A DNA stretch of 34,721 bases from Micromonospora foliorum (lineage in GTDB: Bacteria > Actinomycetota > Actinomycetes > Mycobacteriales > Micromonosporaceae), in NCBI RefSeq assembly GCF_022229015.1, contig NZ_JAKKFF010000339.1:1-34721 (forward strand), read 5' to 3'. A program made the position numbers and the translations under genes. Numbering within the stretch: position 1 is the first letter of the stretch; every line of letters starts with the position of its first letter. The notes beneath the pieces were generated by a model. The model saw only the letters and a program-made list of their open reading frames with translations. It did no database searches and was not told the DNA's origin. This document shows, one piece after another, positions 1-6,781 of this stretch.

Positions 1-446
1 TGGTGCACGGCGAACTCGATCTCCGCCCGGGCGGCCGGGTCGCCGGTCGCGCGGACCCGGGGACGCCACTGGCCGCCCCGCCGTCGGACCCGCACCCGGG
101 CGCGAAGGACGCCCGGCACCGCGCTGGCGGCGTCCGCGAGCCGCCGCTCCACACAGCGTCGGTGCAGGTACCAGCCGTCGCGCTCGTCGGTGCGCAGGCG
201 GACCGGTGTCCAGCGGCGCAGTTGGGCGACGAGGAGGGCCAGGCCCAGCAGGAGCGCCCCGCCGGCGACGGCCCGGACGGTGGGGTCGCGCCACCGGGTG
301 CCGCTCAGCGCGTCGAACCAGCCGGTGGTGTCGAGCGGCGTCGGACGGTGCAGGGTGAGCAGCAACGCCTGGACGGCCGTCGCCGCGCCGCCGAGAAGCA
401 GGGCGGTGGCCAGCAGCACCGAGGCGACCCGGTTGGCGGTGCGCAT
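1..446 (-). CDS. DUF6286-like membrane protein of the Asp23 cluster (3' end cut by window edge)
   Basis: The reading frame starts at ATG 446-444 (MRTANRVASVLLAT...) and stays open to the left edge, so the C-terminus is missing (148 codons visible). Two hydrophobic segments are seen, roughly residues 7-30 and 60-78. They are followed by a charged soluble part with Trp-Tyr-Leu-His and a pattern (VERRLADAASAVPGVLRARVRV) typical of the DUF6286 proteins that sit downstream of Asp23 genes in actinobacteria. The start lies one base after the stop of the Asp23 gene, so translation is probably coupled. The family function is not established; a role in envelope homeostasis together with Asp23 is an inference from the cluster. 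Confidence 0.72.
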   Translation of the reverse strand, partial: MRTANRVASVLLATALLLGGAATAVQALLLTLHRPTPLDTTGWFDALSGTRWRDPTVRAVAGGALLLGLALLVAQLRRWTPVRLRTDERDGWYLHRRCVERRLADAASAVPGVLRARVRVRRRGGQWRPRVRATGDPAARAEIEFAVH

Positions 447-447
447 C

Positions 448-828
448 TCAGCGGTCCTCCGGTGCGGCGGTGCCGGTTGCGGAGGAGTCGACCCCGGGGA
501 CGAGCAGGTCGTCCACGGTGACGGTCACCACCGCCACGCTGAGCCCGGTCTGGGCGGCCACCCGCTCGGTGACCACCGCCCGGACCGTTTCGGCGATCGT
601 CGGCACGCTGTGCCCGTACCAGGTGATCAGATGCAGGTCGAGCCCGACGGACCCGTCATCCAGGCGGACCGCCGCCGGGCGGACGACGGACACGCCCGGC
701 ACGAGGCTGGCCGCCTGCACCGCGATCCGTGCGACGTCCGCCGCGTCGCCCGCGCGACGCTCCGAACCGGTCGTCCCGGCGGCCAGTCCGGTGCTGGGGT
801 TCGTCCCCGTGGACGGGCCGGTGGTCAT
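448..828 (-). CDS. Asp23/Gls24 family envelope stress protein
   Basis: A 126-residue protein (MTTGPSTGTNPSTG...) with the Asp23/Gls24 core: GDAADVARIAVQAASLVPGV, then alternating strands ending SVAVVTVTVDDL. Family members are abundant cytoplasmic proteins that associate with the membrane through a small partner and help envelope stress tolerance. I chose ATG 828-826 because it overlaps the upstream stop codon in an ATGA arrangement and because the longer upstream frame is an Arg/Gly-rich shadow. It is the middle gene of a three-gene minus-strand operon. The disordered Thr/Ser/Gly N-terminus (about 20 residues) is common in these proteins. Confidence 0.85.
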   Translation of the reverse strand: MTTGPSTGTNPSTGLAAGTTGSERRAGDAADVARIAVQAASLVPGVSVVRPAAVRLDDGSVGLDLHLITWYGHSVPTIAETVRAVVTERVAAQTGLSVAVVTVTVDDLLVPGVDSSATGTAAPEDR

Positions 829-1013
829 CGACGTCGCCGAGCGTTGGTGCGGTCGCCGAGACCGGTCACCGCGAGGTCGCCGTCGAGCACCCGGACGACC
901 AGCCAGCCGAGCAGGCCGGCGAGCACGGCGAGGGCGGCCACACCGACGCCGGCGAGCGCCCAGACCGCCACGGCGAGAAACCCGGCGAGGAAGCCGAACT
1001 GCTGTCGCGACAT
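825..1013 (-). CDS. Small membrane protein, first gene of the Asp23 operon
   Basis: A 62-residue protein starting MSRQQFGF with one long hydrophobic stretch (about residues 7-40, AVAVWALAGVGVAALAVLAGLLGWLVV, probably a hairpin of two short helices), then a short polar tail. The start is set by a strong GGAGGTGACC Shine-Dalgarno directly upstream of ATG 1013-1011. Its TGA overlaps the Asp23 start by four bases. In other Gram-positives a small membrane protein (DUF2273/AmaF-like) anchors Asp23 to the membrane. This gene occupies the same place and is likely the equivalent, though the sequence is too short and hydrophobic for a firm family call. Confidence 0.75.
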   Translation of the reverse strand: MSRQQFGFLAGFLAVAVWALAGVGVAALAVLAGLLGWLVVRVLDGDLAVTGLGDRTNARRRR

Positions 1014-1133
1014 GGTCACCTCCGGGCCGGTCCGGTACCGGCGTCGCTGGATACACCCGGTGGCCATCCCTGGAACATCGGCGCTGCTGTGATCCCGGTC
1101 ACATCAGAAGTCGGTGGCCCATGATCGACCACC

Positions 1134-1139
1134 TAGACT
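1134..1139 (+). promoter_or_regulatory. Candidate -10 element TAGACT
   Basis: TAGACT fits the actinobacterial TAnnnT -10 pattern and lies 37 bases before the ATG chosen for the next gene. No convincing -35 is seen at 16-19 bases upstream. It stands in the 163-base divergent region between the Asp23 operon and the plus-strand gene at 1177. Confidence 0.3.
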
Positions 1140-1176
1140 CGGCCCGGCTCGACCGACCGGCGGATGGATCAGGCAG

Positions 1177-2058
1177 ATGACGAGCATCGGGAGCGACGAC
1201 CGCGGTTGGCTGCGGGCGATGCCCGCCGAGGCGGGGCGCGACACGCTGCTCAGCCGCGCCGGCCACCGGGTCCTGTCGGCACACCGGCTCAGCGAGCTAC
1301 TCCAGGGCCGCCCACCCGGTGTCACCGGCAGCCAGTGGACCTCGGCGAGCCGCGCCAGCTTCGACTTCGTGGTCTACGCCGCCGACACCAGCCATCCGGT
1401 CGTCGCCGTGGAGATCGGTCCGGAGCCGTCACCCGGCTCGGCGGAGCAGCGCGCGGAGCGACTCAAGGACGCGGTGAGCGCCGCCGCCGGCCTGCCCGTG
1501 CTGCGGATCGGTTCGCCGACCCTGCGGGCCGCCGAGCACGGTCGCCGCGTGGTCGAGTACGTGATCGACGCGCGCGCCTACGCCGCGGGCGGCGCCGGGC
1601 CGGCCGTCGACGGGACCGAACCGGCGCCGGTGGGCTTCCGGGACATCCTGGGCCGGCTGCCGGACGGGCGTACCGGGCCGGTCAACGACCTCGGCGCGCT
1701 GACCCGCGCGGCGGCGGTCGAGGCGTACGTGGCCGGGCGGGTGGCCGACCCGATCGTGCGAGGGCTGCACGTCCGCTGGGTGGACGGGCCGGCGCAGGGG
1801 TGGAGTTGGATGCAGGTACGCCCCGACGCCTGCCTCGTCGAGCGGGTCTCGGTGACCGAACACCGCTTCTCCTGCGGTGTCGACGCGGCCCGGCTGGCCG
1901 AGGACCTCGCCGCTGTCGCCGTGGGGGAGCGACTGCGGGAGAACGCGGTCGCGGACCTGCTGCCGCGCGCCGAGTGGACCGCGCAGATCGCCGCGCTGAG
2001 CCAGCGCCGCCACGAACTGGTCGGCGGGTTCGCCTTCGACCACCTCTGCGCCGACTGA
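1177..2058 (+). CDS. Unrecognised protein with weak DUF2726/nuclease-fold resemblance
   Basis: A 293-residue soluble protein starting MTSIGSDDRGWLRAMPAEAG. Residues about 55-120 read ASFDFVVYAADTSHPVVAVEIGPEP...RLKDAVSAAAGLPVLRI. This follows the layout of DUF2726-type restriction-endonuclease-like domains (Asp, then V-E-I, then K-D...AAG-P-LRI), but the usual D-G/H after the glutamate is replaced by G-P-E-P, so an active site is doubtful. The C-terminal two thirds (Trp-rich WVDGPAQGWSWMQ, then an Arg-rich end) is not recognised. ATG 1177 was preferred over an earlier in-frame ATG at 1114, which would overlap the candidate -10. The gene is monocistronic, divergent from the Asp23 operon. Confidence 0.7.
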   Translation: MTSIGSDDRGWLRAMPAEAGRDTLLSRAGHRVLSAHRLSELLQGRPPGVTGSQWTSASRASFDFVVYAADTSHPVVAVEIGPEPSPGSAEQRAERLKDAVSAAAGLPVLRIGSPTLRAAEHGRRVVEYVIDARAYAAGGAGPAVDGTEPAPVGFRDILGRLPDGRTGPVNDLGALTRAAAVEAYVAGRVADPIVRGLHVRWVDGPAQGWSWMQVRPDACLVERVSVTEHRFSCGVDAARLAEDLAAVAVGERLRENAVADLLPRAEWTAQIAALSQRRHELVGGFAFDHLCAD

Positions 2059-2355
2059 CCGGCGCCCGTTCCACCTGCTGATCCCTGCTCCGCACCGGGT
2101 CCGTGCCGGGTCGCGGCAATTTCCTGTGCGTCTGTTGAACCTTCCCGGTCGCCGTCCCGTACTCCTGCGCGAATGAACAGGATCTCCCCATCCGCGTCCC
2201 CCGGGCGCGGGAGACGGTGCGGAAAGGGCATCGTCGGCCATCGACGCATTACCGGGTAGGTCACGGTGGGTCCCCGCCGCGGCGTGCCACCTCAAACATC
2301 CGTCGGTCCGCCGAGGGCAGAAATCCACTACCGGATCGAGAAGGAGAGCAATTCG

Positions 2356-3630
2356 ATGCGCAGGTCCACTCGGGCGCGCCGGCCTTCCGGCAACGCGCGG
2401 AGCAAGCGTCTGCTGGCAGTTGTCGGCACGCTCGCGGTCTTCGGCGGAGTTGTCGCCGTGACTCAGATTTCGTCGGCCCAGGACCGGCGGACAAATAAGC
2501 CACGTCCGGCTGCGGGGCAGTGCGTGGAGCCGAGCCCGGGCGCGACCGCGCCGACCGGTGGCGGCTCGACCAGCCGGACCTGGCAGAACGGCCGGTGGGT
2601 GCGTAATCACTGGGGTGACGGACAGCAGTCTGTCCCCGAGTGCGAGGACGGCAAGGACGGCACGGTGGGCACCGGCACGGCCGTCGCCTGTCCGGATGTG
2701 GCGGCCAAACTGCCGCAGGTGCCGGACCGGGCGCGGGCCGAGGTGGACCGCAACCTCGCCCAGTTGCAGACCCAGATCGCCGAGGCGGACCGCCGGCTGG
2801 CCGCCGAGGGCAACAAGGGTGAGGCGTTCATCCGCAGCGCGATCCTCCAGCCGTTGGCCGGCAAGCGGCGCGCCGTGCTGGACCGGATCACGACCGCCAT
2901 CGACCGGGTCGGACCCCGGCCGCAGGGCCTCGCGCAGCTCGCCGAGTGCCAGGTGCAGCCCACCACCCCCGGTGGCGGCAACAACGGCGGCGGCAGCACG
3001 CCCACCACCACCCCCGGTGGCGGCAACAACGGCGGTGGCAACAACGGTGGCGGGAACAACGGCGGTGGCACCGAGCCCGGCGCCGGGCTCGGCGTGCTCG
3101 CCAACGACTGCGACGAGAGCCGGCTCCAGCCGCACGACGGTTTCCAGAACGGCAACCGCTGCGTGAGCACCGAGTTCGGTGAGGTCGGCGCGGCGGCCAA
3201 CAACCCGTCGCTGCTGATCACCCAGTTCCCCGAGCAGGTCGGCCAGAACCAGCCCTTCACCCTGCGGGTCAGCACCCGCAACCTGATCCGGGACCGCTTC
3301 CTGGCCGCCGGCCAGGGTGGCTACTACGTGGAGAGCTCGCTGCTCAACGACCAGGGCCTGGTCCGCGGTCACTTCCACACCGCCTGCCGGATGCTGGACA
3401 GCCTGACCGCTCCGCCGGAGCCGCAGGAGGTGCCCGCGTTCTTCGTGGCGACCGAGGACGGCCGCGGTGGCGCCCAGCCCGACGAGGTGACGATCCAGAT
3501 TCCGGGTCTGCCGGAGTCGGGCACCGCCCAGTGCTCCGTCTGGGCCGGTGACGGCTCGCACCGCCTGCCGATGATGGAGCGGGCCAACCAGACCCCCGCC
3601 TTCGACTCGGTGCGCATCGACGTCAACTGA
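2356..3630 (+). CDS. Secreted protein with helical domain, Gly/Asn linker and conserved-looking C-terminal domain
   Basis: A 424-residue protein, start fixed by AAGGAGAG seven bases before ATG 2356. An Arg-rich n-region (MRRSTRARRPSGNARSKR) and a hydrophobic stretch to about residue 41 (SSAQ) form a Sec-type signal. Residues ~42-105 are a polar Trp-containing segment (GRWVRNHWGDG). Residues ~110-200 are a charged helical segment rich in Glu/Arg/Gln (NLAQLQTQIAEADRRLAAEG), possibly a coiled coil. A GGGNNGGG linker spans ~206-240. The last ~180 residues form a compact domain with cysteines and aromatic/His residues (GHFHTACRML, QCSVWAGDGSH). I do not recognise the family. It is exported, and the C-terminal domain looks folded; ligand binding or a wall-associated role is a guess. 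The gene is followed by a strong terminator. Confidence 0.8.
   Translation: MRRSTRARRPSGNARSKRLLAVVGTLAVFGGVVAVTQISSAQDRRTNKPRPAAGQCVEPSPGATAPTGGGSTSRTWQNGRWVRNHWGDGQQSVPECEDGKDGTVGTGTAVACPDVAAKLPQVPDRARAEVDRNLAQLQTQIAEADRRLAAEGNKGEAFIRSAILQPLAGKRRAVLDRITTAIDRVGPRPQGLAQLAECQVQPTTPGGGNNGGGSTPTTTPGGGNNGGGNNGGGNNGGGTEPGAGLGVLANDCDESRLQPHDGFQNGNRCVSTEFGEVGAAANNPSLLITQFPEQVGQNQPFTLRVSTRNLIRDRFLAAGQGGYYVESSLLNDQGLVRGHFHTACRMLDSLTAPPEPQEVPAFFVATEDGRGGAQPDEVTIQIPGLPESGTAQCSVWAGDGSHRLPMMERANQTPAFDSVRIDVN
2971..3073 (+). repeat. In-gene tandem Gly/Asn codon repeat (linker)
   Basis: Imperfect repeats of ggtggcggcaacaacggc encode GGGNNGGG blocks, interrupted once by a Thr/Pro stretch. They form the flexible linker of the secreted protein at 2356-3630. 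Such a tract can change length by replication slippage. Confidence 0.8.
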
Positions 3631-3643
3631 GCTGACGTACCAA

Positions 3644-3689
3644 CGGCGGCCGGCCACCCGGGGCGACAACCCGGGGTGGCCGGCCGCCG
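3644..3689. terminator. Strong GC-rich hairpin terminator after the secreted-protein gene
   Basis: A 15-bp perfect stem (left arm 3644-3658, right arm 3675-3689, CGGCGGCCGGCCACC and its complement) with a 16-base loop, starting 14 bases after the stop at 3630. There is no U-tract, which is usual in high-GC actinobacteria. Confidence 0.75.
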
Positions 3690-3712
3690 CGTCACGTCGG
3701 TGCCCGGACAAA

Positions 3713-3748
3713 CGACGGGGCCCCGCCGTTTCCGGCGGGGCCCCGTCG
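3713..3748. terminator. Strong hairpin terminator of lsr2
   Basis: A 16-bp perfect stem (3713-3728 with 3733-3748) closed by the tetraloop TTTC. It ends seven bases from the lsr2 stop on the minus strand. Back to back with the hairpin at 3644-3689, it insulates two convergent genes. Confidence 0.8.
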
Positions 3749-3755
3749 AGTCGCG

Positions 3756-4103
3756 TCAGCGGCTCTTGTATGCCTCGACGACCTCAACCGGGATCCGGCC
3801 CCGCTCGGAAATCTTGTAGCCGTTCTTGACGGCCCATTCCCGGATGGCCCGGTTCTGCTCCCGATCCATTCCCGCGCCGGCGGGTCGCCCCGGCCGTCGG
3901 ACTGAACGGGTGCTCTCCACCGGGCCGCGCCCGATCCGCCGACCCGCATTGATGTACGGGTCGAGCGCCTTGCGCAGGACGCCGGCATTCTCGTCGGAGA
4001 CATCGATCGTGTAGGCCACGCCGTCGAGACTGAACTCGACCGTCCGGTCGGCCTTCCCACCGTCGAGGTCGTCGGTCAGGACCGTGATTACTTTTCTCGC
4101 CAT
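3756..4103 (-). CDS. lsr2: Lsr2 family nucleoid-associated protein
   Basis: A 115-residue protein starting [36 protein letters not shown], the hallmark of Lsr2: an N-terminal beta-rich oligomerisation domain (1-60), a linker, and a C-terminal DNA-binding domain (about 78-115, [25 protein letters not shown]...) with the R-G-R AT-hook-like motif. Lsr2 is the actinobacterial H-NS analogue: it bridges DNA, prefers AT-rich tracts and silences horizontally acquired genes. The start is supported by AGGGAGT upstream. It is monocistronic with its own terminator. Several actinobacteria carry two lsr2 paralogues, so this may not be the only copy. The lower-GC stretches in the toxin locus of this window are plausible targets (inference). 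Confidence 0.95.
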   Translation of the reverse strand: MARKVITVLTDDLDGGKADRTVEFSLDGVAYTIDVSDENAGVLRKALDPYINAGRRIGRGPVESTRSVRRPGRPAGAGMDREQNRAIREWAVKNGYKISERGRIPVEVVEAYKSR

Positions 4104-4248
4104 TGCCGATTACTCCCTGTGTGCGGCGGGATGTGTCCAAAGTCTGACCTATCACCCCGGTAATCCGCAACAATATGCCTTCCATTCATTCGGCGCGTCG
4201 CGATTCCGTTACCGAGCAAAACCGTGAATCGGTCCGATGACGAGGCGT

Positions 4249-4890
4249 TCATTCCCCGAGGATGCCGCTGTGACCGGCGATGGCGGCCGCCTCGGCCCGG
4301 TTCGAGACCCGCAACTTCCGCAGCAACGCGGCGGTCATCCGTTTCACCGTCCGTTCCGAGACGTGCAGTTCTTCGGCGATGTCGACGGTGCTGCGACCGC
4401 CGGCGATCGCCCGCAGCAGCCGCCGTTCCTCGCCGTCCAGGTCGACGGGCGCGGAGCGGGTGGGCCGCAGCATGGCGCGCAGCAGTTCGGCCGGCAGCAC
4501 CGCCCAGCCGTCGAGGATGGCCAGCAGCGGGGGCAGCAGCTCCTCCGGTTCGCTGGTCTTGGGCAGGAACCCCTCGGCGCCGGCCCGCAGCGCCTCCACC
4601 GCCGGCCCGGGGTCGGCGGAACCGGACATCGCGACCACTCGTACCCGTGGGGTGGTCCGCCGGATCGCGGCCACCGCCCGGATGCCGCCGGGCGGCGGCA
4701 TGTGCAGGTCGACCAGGGCCAGGTCGGGGCAGCAGTTGCTGACCAGCGCCGCCGCCGCGGCGGCGTCGCCGGTCGAGGCGACCACCTCGGCGCGGCCGTT
4801 GGTGGTGATCGGGAGCAGCAACTGCAGGCCGCGGACGAACAGGGGGTGATCGTCCACGACGACGAGTCGCAAGGTGGAGGCTCCCGGCAT
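4249..4890 (-). CDS. LuxR/NarL-type response regulator
   Basis: A 213-residue protein. The receiver domain (about 6-125) has acidic pair Asp13-Asp14, phospho-acceptor Asp61 (ALVDLHMP), Ser89 in the switch position and Lys111 (FLPKTS). The LuxR-type HTH at the C-terminus (about 145-205) contains STVDIAEELHVSERTVKRMTAALLRKLRVSNRAEA. All receiver residues needed for phosphorylation are present. The start at MPGASTLRLVVVDDH was chosen because longer versions add a low-complexity N-terminus that does not belong to the receiver fold. It is transcribed divergently from the histidine kinase gene 65 bases away, its likely partner. The manganese catalase and lon next door suggest a stress-related output, but this is only proximity. 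Confidence 0.9.
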   Translation of the reverse strand: MPGASTLRLVVVDDHPLFVRGLQLLLPITTNGRAEVVASTGDAAAAAALVSNCCPDLALVDLHMPPPGGIRAVAAIRRTTPRVRVVAMSGSADPGPAVEALRAGAEGFLPKTSEPEELLPPLLAILDGWAVLPAELLRAMLRPTRSAPVDLDGEERRLLRAIAGGRSTVDIAEELHVSERTVKRMTAALLRKLRVSNRAEAAAIAGHSGILGE

Positions 4891-4955
4891 GTCTGGGCCG
4901 TTCCCCAGCGGGTACCGATCATGCGGGTTCGCACCGAACGAGGGGAGTCGGGTGG

Positions 4956-5687
4956 ATGCGCGTACGGCACGGTTTCCGGGACCTGCTGCGAGGGTTGCGC
5001 CACATCGAGCCGACACCCGGCGAGAGGCGACCGACGGAGGCCGACTCGGACCTGCTGCTGCGGGTGCTGTGCCACGAGTTCCGGACGCCGATCACCACCC
5101 TGACCTCGCTGACCCGCGCGCTGGCCGACGAGCGTCGTGAGCTGACCAGTGACGACCGGCGGGCGATCAGTGAGCTGGCCCGCGACCAGGCCGCCCACCT
5201 GCAGAGTCTGCTGCGCGACGCGACCGCCGGCACCGGCGTGCTGATGCTGCCCCCGCAGCCGGAGCCGGCCGTCCCGCTGGCGGGCATCCTGCGCGAGGCC
5301 GCCGCGCTGGTGCCGGTCGGCCGTCGGCGGGCGCGGGCCACCCGACGGGCGGCCTCCTGCCTGGTGCCGGCCGGACGAACCCGACAGGTGCTGGTCAACC
5401 TGGTGGAGAACGCGTTGCGGCACGGGCCACCGGACGGACAGGTCGGGCTCTACGCCACCCTGCGCGGTCCCGGGGTGAGCATCCTGGTCACCGACGAGGG
5501 TCGGGTCGACGACGCGTTGCTGGTCGCGCTGCGGCGTCCGGCGCCGGCCGTCGGGATGTCCGGCCTGGGCCTGTGGATCGCGCGGCAGCTCGTCGCCACG
5601 GACGGGGGAGCGTTGCGGGCGTACCGGCTGCGGCCCCGTGGGGTGGCGCTGGAGGTGCTGCTGCCGATGGCTCGCCCGCTGCGCTGA
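4956..5687 (+). CDS. Soluble HisKA-type sensor histidine kinase
   Basis: A 243-residue protein with no transmembrane segment. It has a short Arg-rich N-terminus, then the H-box at His40 (CHEFRTPITTLTSL, HisKA class), a dimerisation helix pair to about 90, and a HATPase_c domain. The N-box is Asn148-Asn152 (NLVENALRHGP), the G1 box is altered (VTDEGRVDD at ~178-186, not D-x-G-x-G), and the G2 box is GLGLWIA at ~203-209. GGGGAG precedes ATG 4956. It pairs by position with the divergent LuxR-type regulator; HisKA kinases more often pair with OmpR-type regulators. With no visible sensor domain it may read an internal signal or depend on a partner protein. Confidence 0.87.
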   Translation: MRVRHGFRDLLRGLRHIEPTPGERRPTEADSDLLLRVLCHEFRTPITTLTSLTRALADERRELTSDDRRAISELARDQAAHLQSLLRDATAGTGVLMLPPQPEPAVPLAGILREAAALVPVGRRRARATRRAASCLVPAGRTRQVLVNLVENALRHGPPDGQVGLYATLRGPGVSILVTDEGRVDDALLVALRRPAPAVGMSGLGLWIARQLVATDGGALRAYRLRPRGVALEVLLPMARPLR

Positions 5688-5770
5688 CCCGGGCGGGACA
5701 CCGGTTGGCCCGCTCGGGTCAGCGGGGCGGGAACGGCCTCGCTACCTGTTGCTGGTACCGAGGAGGTTGG

Positions 5771-6640
5771 ATGTTCAGCCACGTCAAGGATCTGCAGTTC
5801 GAGGCCAAACCGGACGGCCCGGACGCGGCGTTCGCCCGGCGGTTGCAGGAGGTGCTGGGCGGCAAGTGGGGCGAGATGACCGTCGCCAACCAGTATCTCT
5901 TCCAGGGTTGGAACTGCCGGCTGCCCGGCAAGTACAAGGATCTGCTGCTCGACGTCGGCACCGAGGAGATGGGCCACGTCGAGATGATCGTCACGATGAT
6001 CACCCGGCTGTTGGACAACGCGCCGCTGTCGCTGACCGAGGGGATCGCGGAGGACCCCGGAGGCGCCGCCACCTACGCCGGCGAGAACCCGGCGCACTTC
6101 ATCCACGGCGGTGGTGGCGCCCTGCCCTCGGACTCCAACGGGGTGCCCTGGAACGGCGCGTTCATCACCGCGAGCGGCAACCTGTTGGCCGATTTCCAGC
6201 TCAACGTCACCGCCGAGGCGCAGGGTCGGCTCCAGGTCGCCCGGTTGTTCCACATGACCGACGACCCGGGCGTCAAGCAGATGCTGCGGTTCCTGCTGGC
6301 CCGCGACACGATGCACCAGAACATGTGGCTGGCGGCGATCGAGCAGCTCAAGGAGGACGGGCTGGAGGAGATGCCGGTGCCGGAGGCGTTCCCGGACTCG
6401 GGCGAGCTCACCGAGGAGTACGGCTACACCTACCTGGGTTTCTCCTCGGGCACCGACGCCGCCCAGGGGCGCTGGGCGTCCGGGCCCTCGCCGGACGGCA
6501 AGGGCGAGTTCCGGTACGACGACAACCCGCGGGCGAACGCGCCGGAACCGGTGCTGCCGCCGGGTGACCCCCGCCTCTACGGCACCAACCCGGGGGTGGC
6601 CGGCTCGGTGGTGAACACGGTGAAGGGCAAGCTCACCTGA
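5771..6640 (+). CDS. Manganese (dimanganese) catalase
   Basis: A 289-residue cytoplasmic enzyme that converts hydrogen peroxide to water and oxygen with a dimanganese centre. Metal ligands are in register with the family: Glu35 (GKWGEMTVANQY), Glu66 and His69 (DVGTEEMGHVEM), Glu149 (NVTAEAQGRLQ) and His182 (RDTMHQNMW). The length is normal for the family. Start ATG 5771 has an ideal AGGAGG Shine-Dalgarno. The gene follows the kinase gene by 83 bases in the same direction, so co-transcription is possible. A hairpin terminator follows. The C-terminal part (GYTYLGFSSG...DPRLYGTNPG) matches the typical tail of these enzymes. Confidence 0.95.
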   Translation: MFSHVKDLQFEAKPDGPDAAFARRLQEVLGGKWGEMTVANQYLFQGWNCRLPGKYKDLLLDVGTEEMGHVEMIVTMITRLLDNAPLSLTEGIAEDPGGAATYAGENPAHFIHGGGGALPSDSNGVPWNGAFITASGNLLADFQLNVTAEAQGRLQVARLFHMTDDPGVKQMLRFLLARDTMHQNMWLAAIEQLKEDGLEEMPVPEAFPDSGELTEEYGYTYLGFSSGTDAAQGRWASGPSPDGKGEFRYDDNPRANAPEPVLPPGDPRLYGTNPGVAGSVVNTVKGKLT

Positions 6641-6647
6641 GGTGTCT

Positions 6648-6682
6648 CGTCGGGTCGCCCGCCGGTCCGGGGCGACCCGACG
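6648..6682. terminator. Hairpin terminator after the Mn-catalase gene
   Basis: A 13-bp perfect stem (6648-6660, CGTCGGGTCGCCC, with 6670-6682) and a 9-base loop, eight bases after the catalase stop codon. Confidence 0.75.
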
Positions 6683-6738
6683 GACCGGGCGGAAGAGTGG
6701 TCTGGGTCACAGGCCGGAACAAGGGGAACGCTTTGTTA

Positions 6739-6759
6739 CTTGAGTGAGACACGCTCAAC
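6739..6759 (+). promoter_or_regulatory. HAIR-like operator (HspR box) in front of lon
   Basis: CTTGAGT, a 7-base spacer, then GCTCAAC. The HAIR consensus bound by HspR in streptomycetes and relatives is CTTGAGT-N7-ACTCAAG. The left half matches exactly and the right half matches at its five central bases. It ends 22 bases before the chosen lon start, where a repressor would block transcription or sit over the start site. Repression of lon by HspR is known in Streptomyces; here it is inferred. Confidence 0.72.
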
Positions 6760-6781
6760 TCAACGCGATAGCAGGTGTTCG

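Noticed and set aside
2059..2355. Possible riboswitch (such as c-di-AMP) before the secreted-protein gene
   Set aside because: I could not find the conserved core of a known class; only weak hairpins and no convincing promoter.
2971..3073. Short tandem repeats as a possible CRISPR or regulatory repeat
   Set aside because: In-frame Gly/Asn codon repeats within a secreted protein gene; no spacers.
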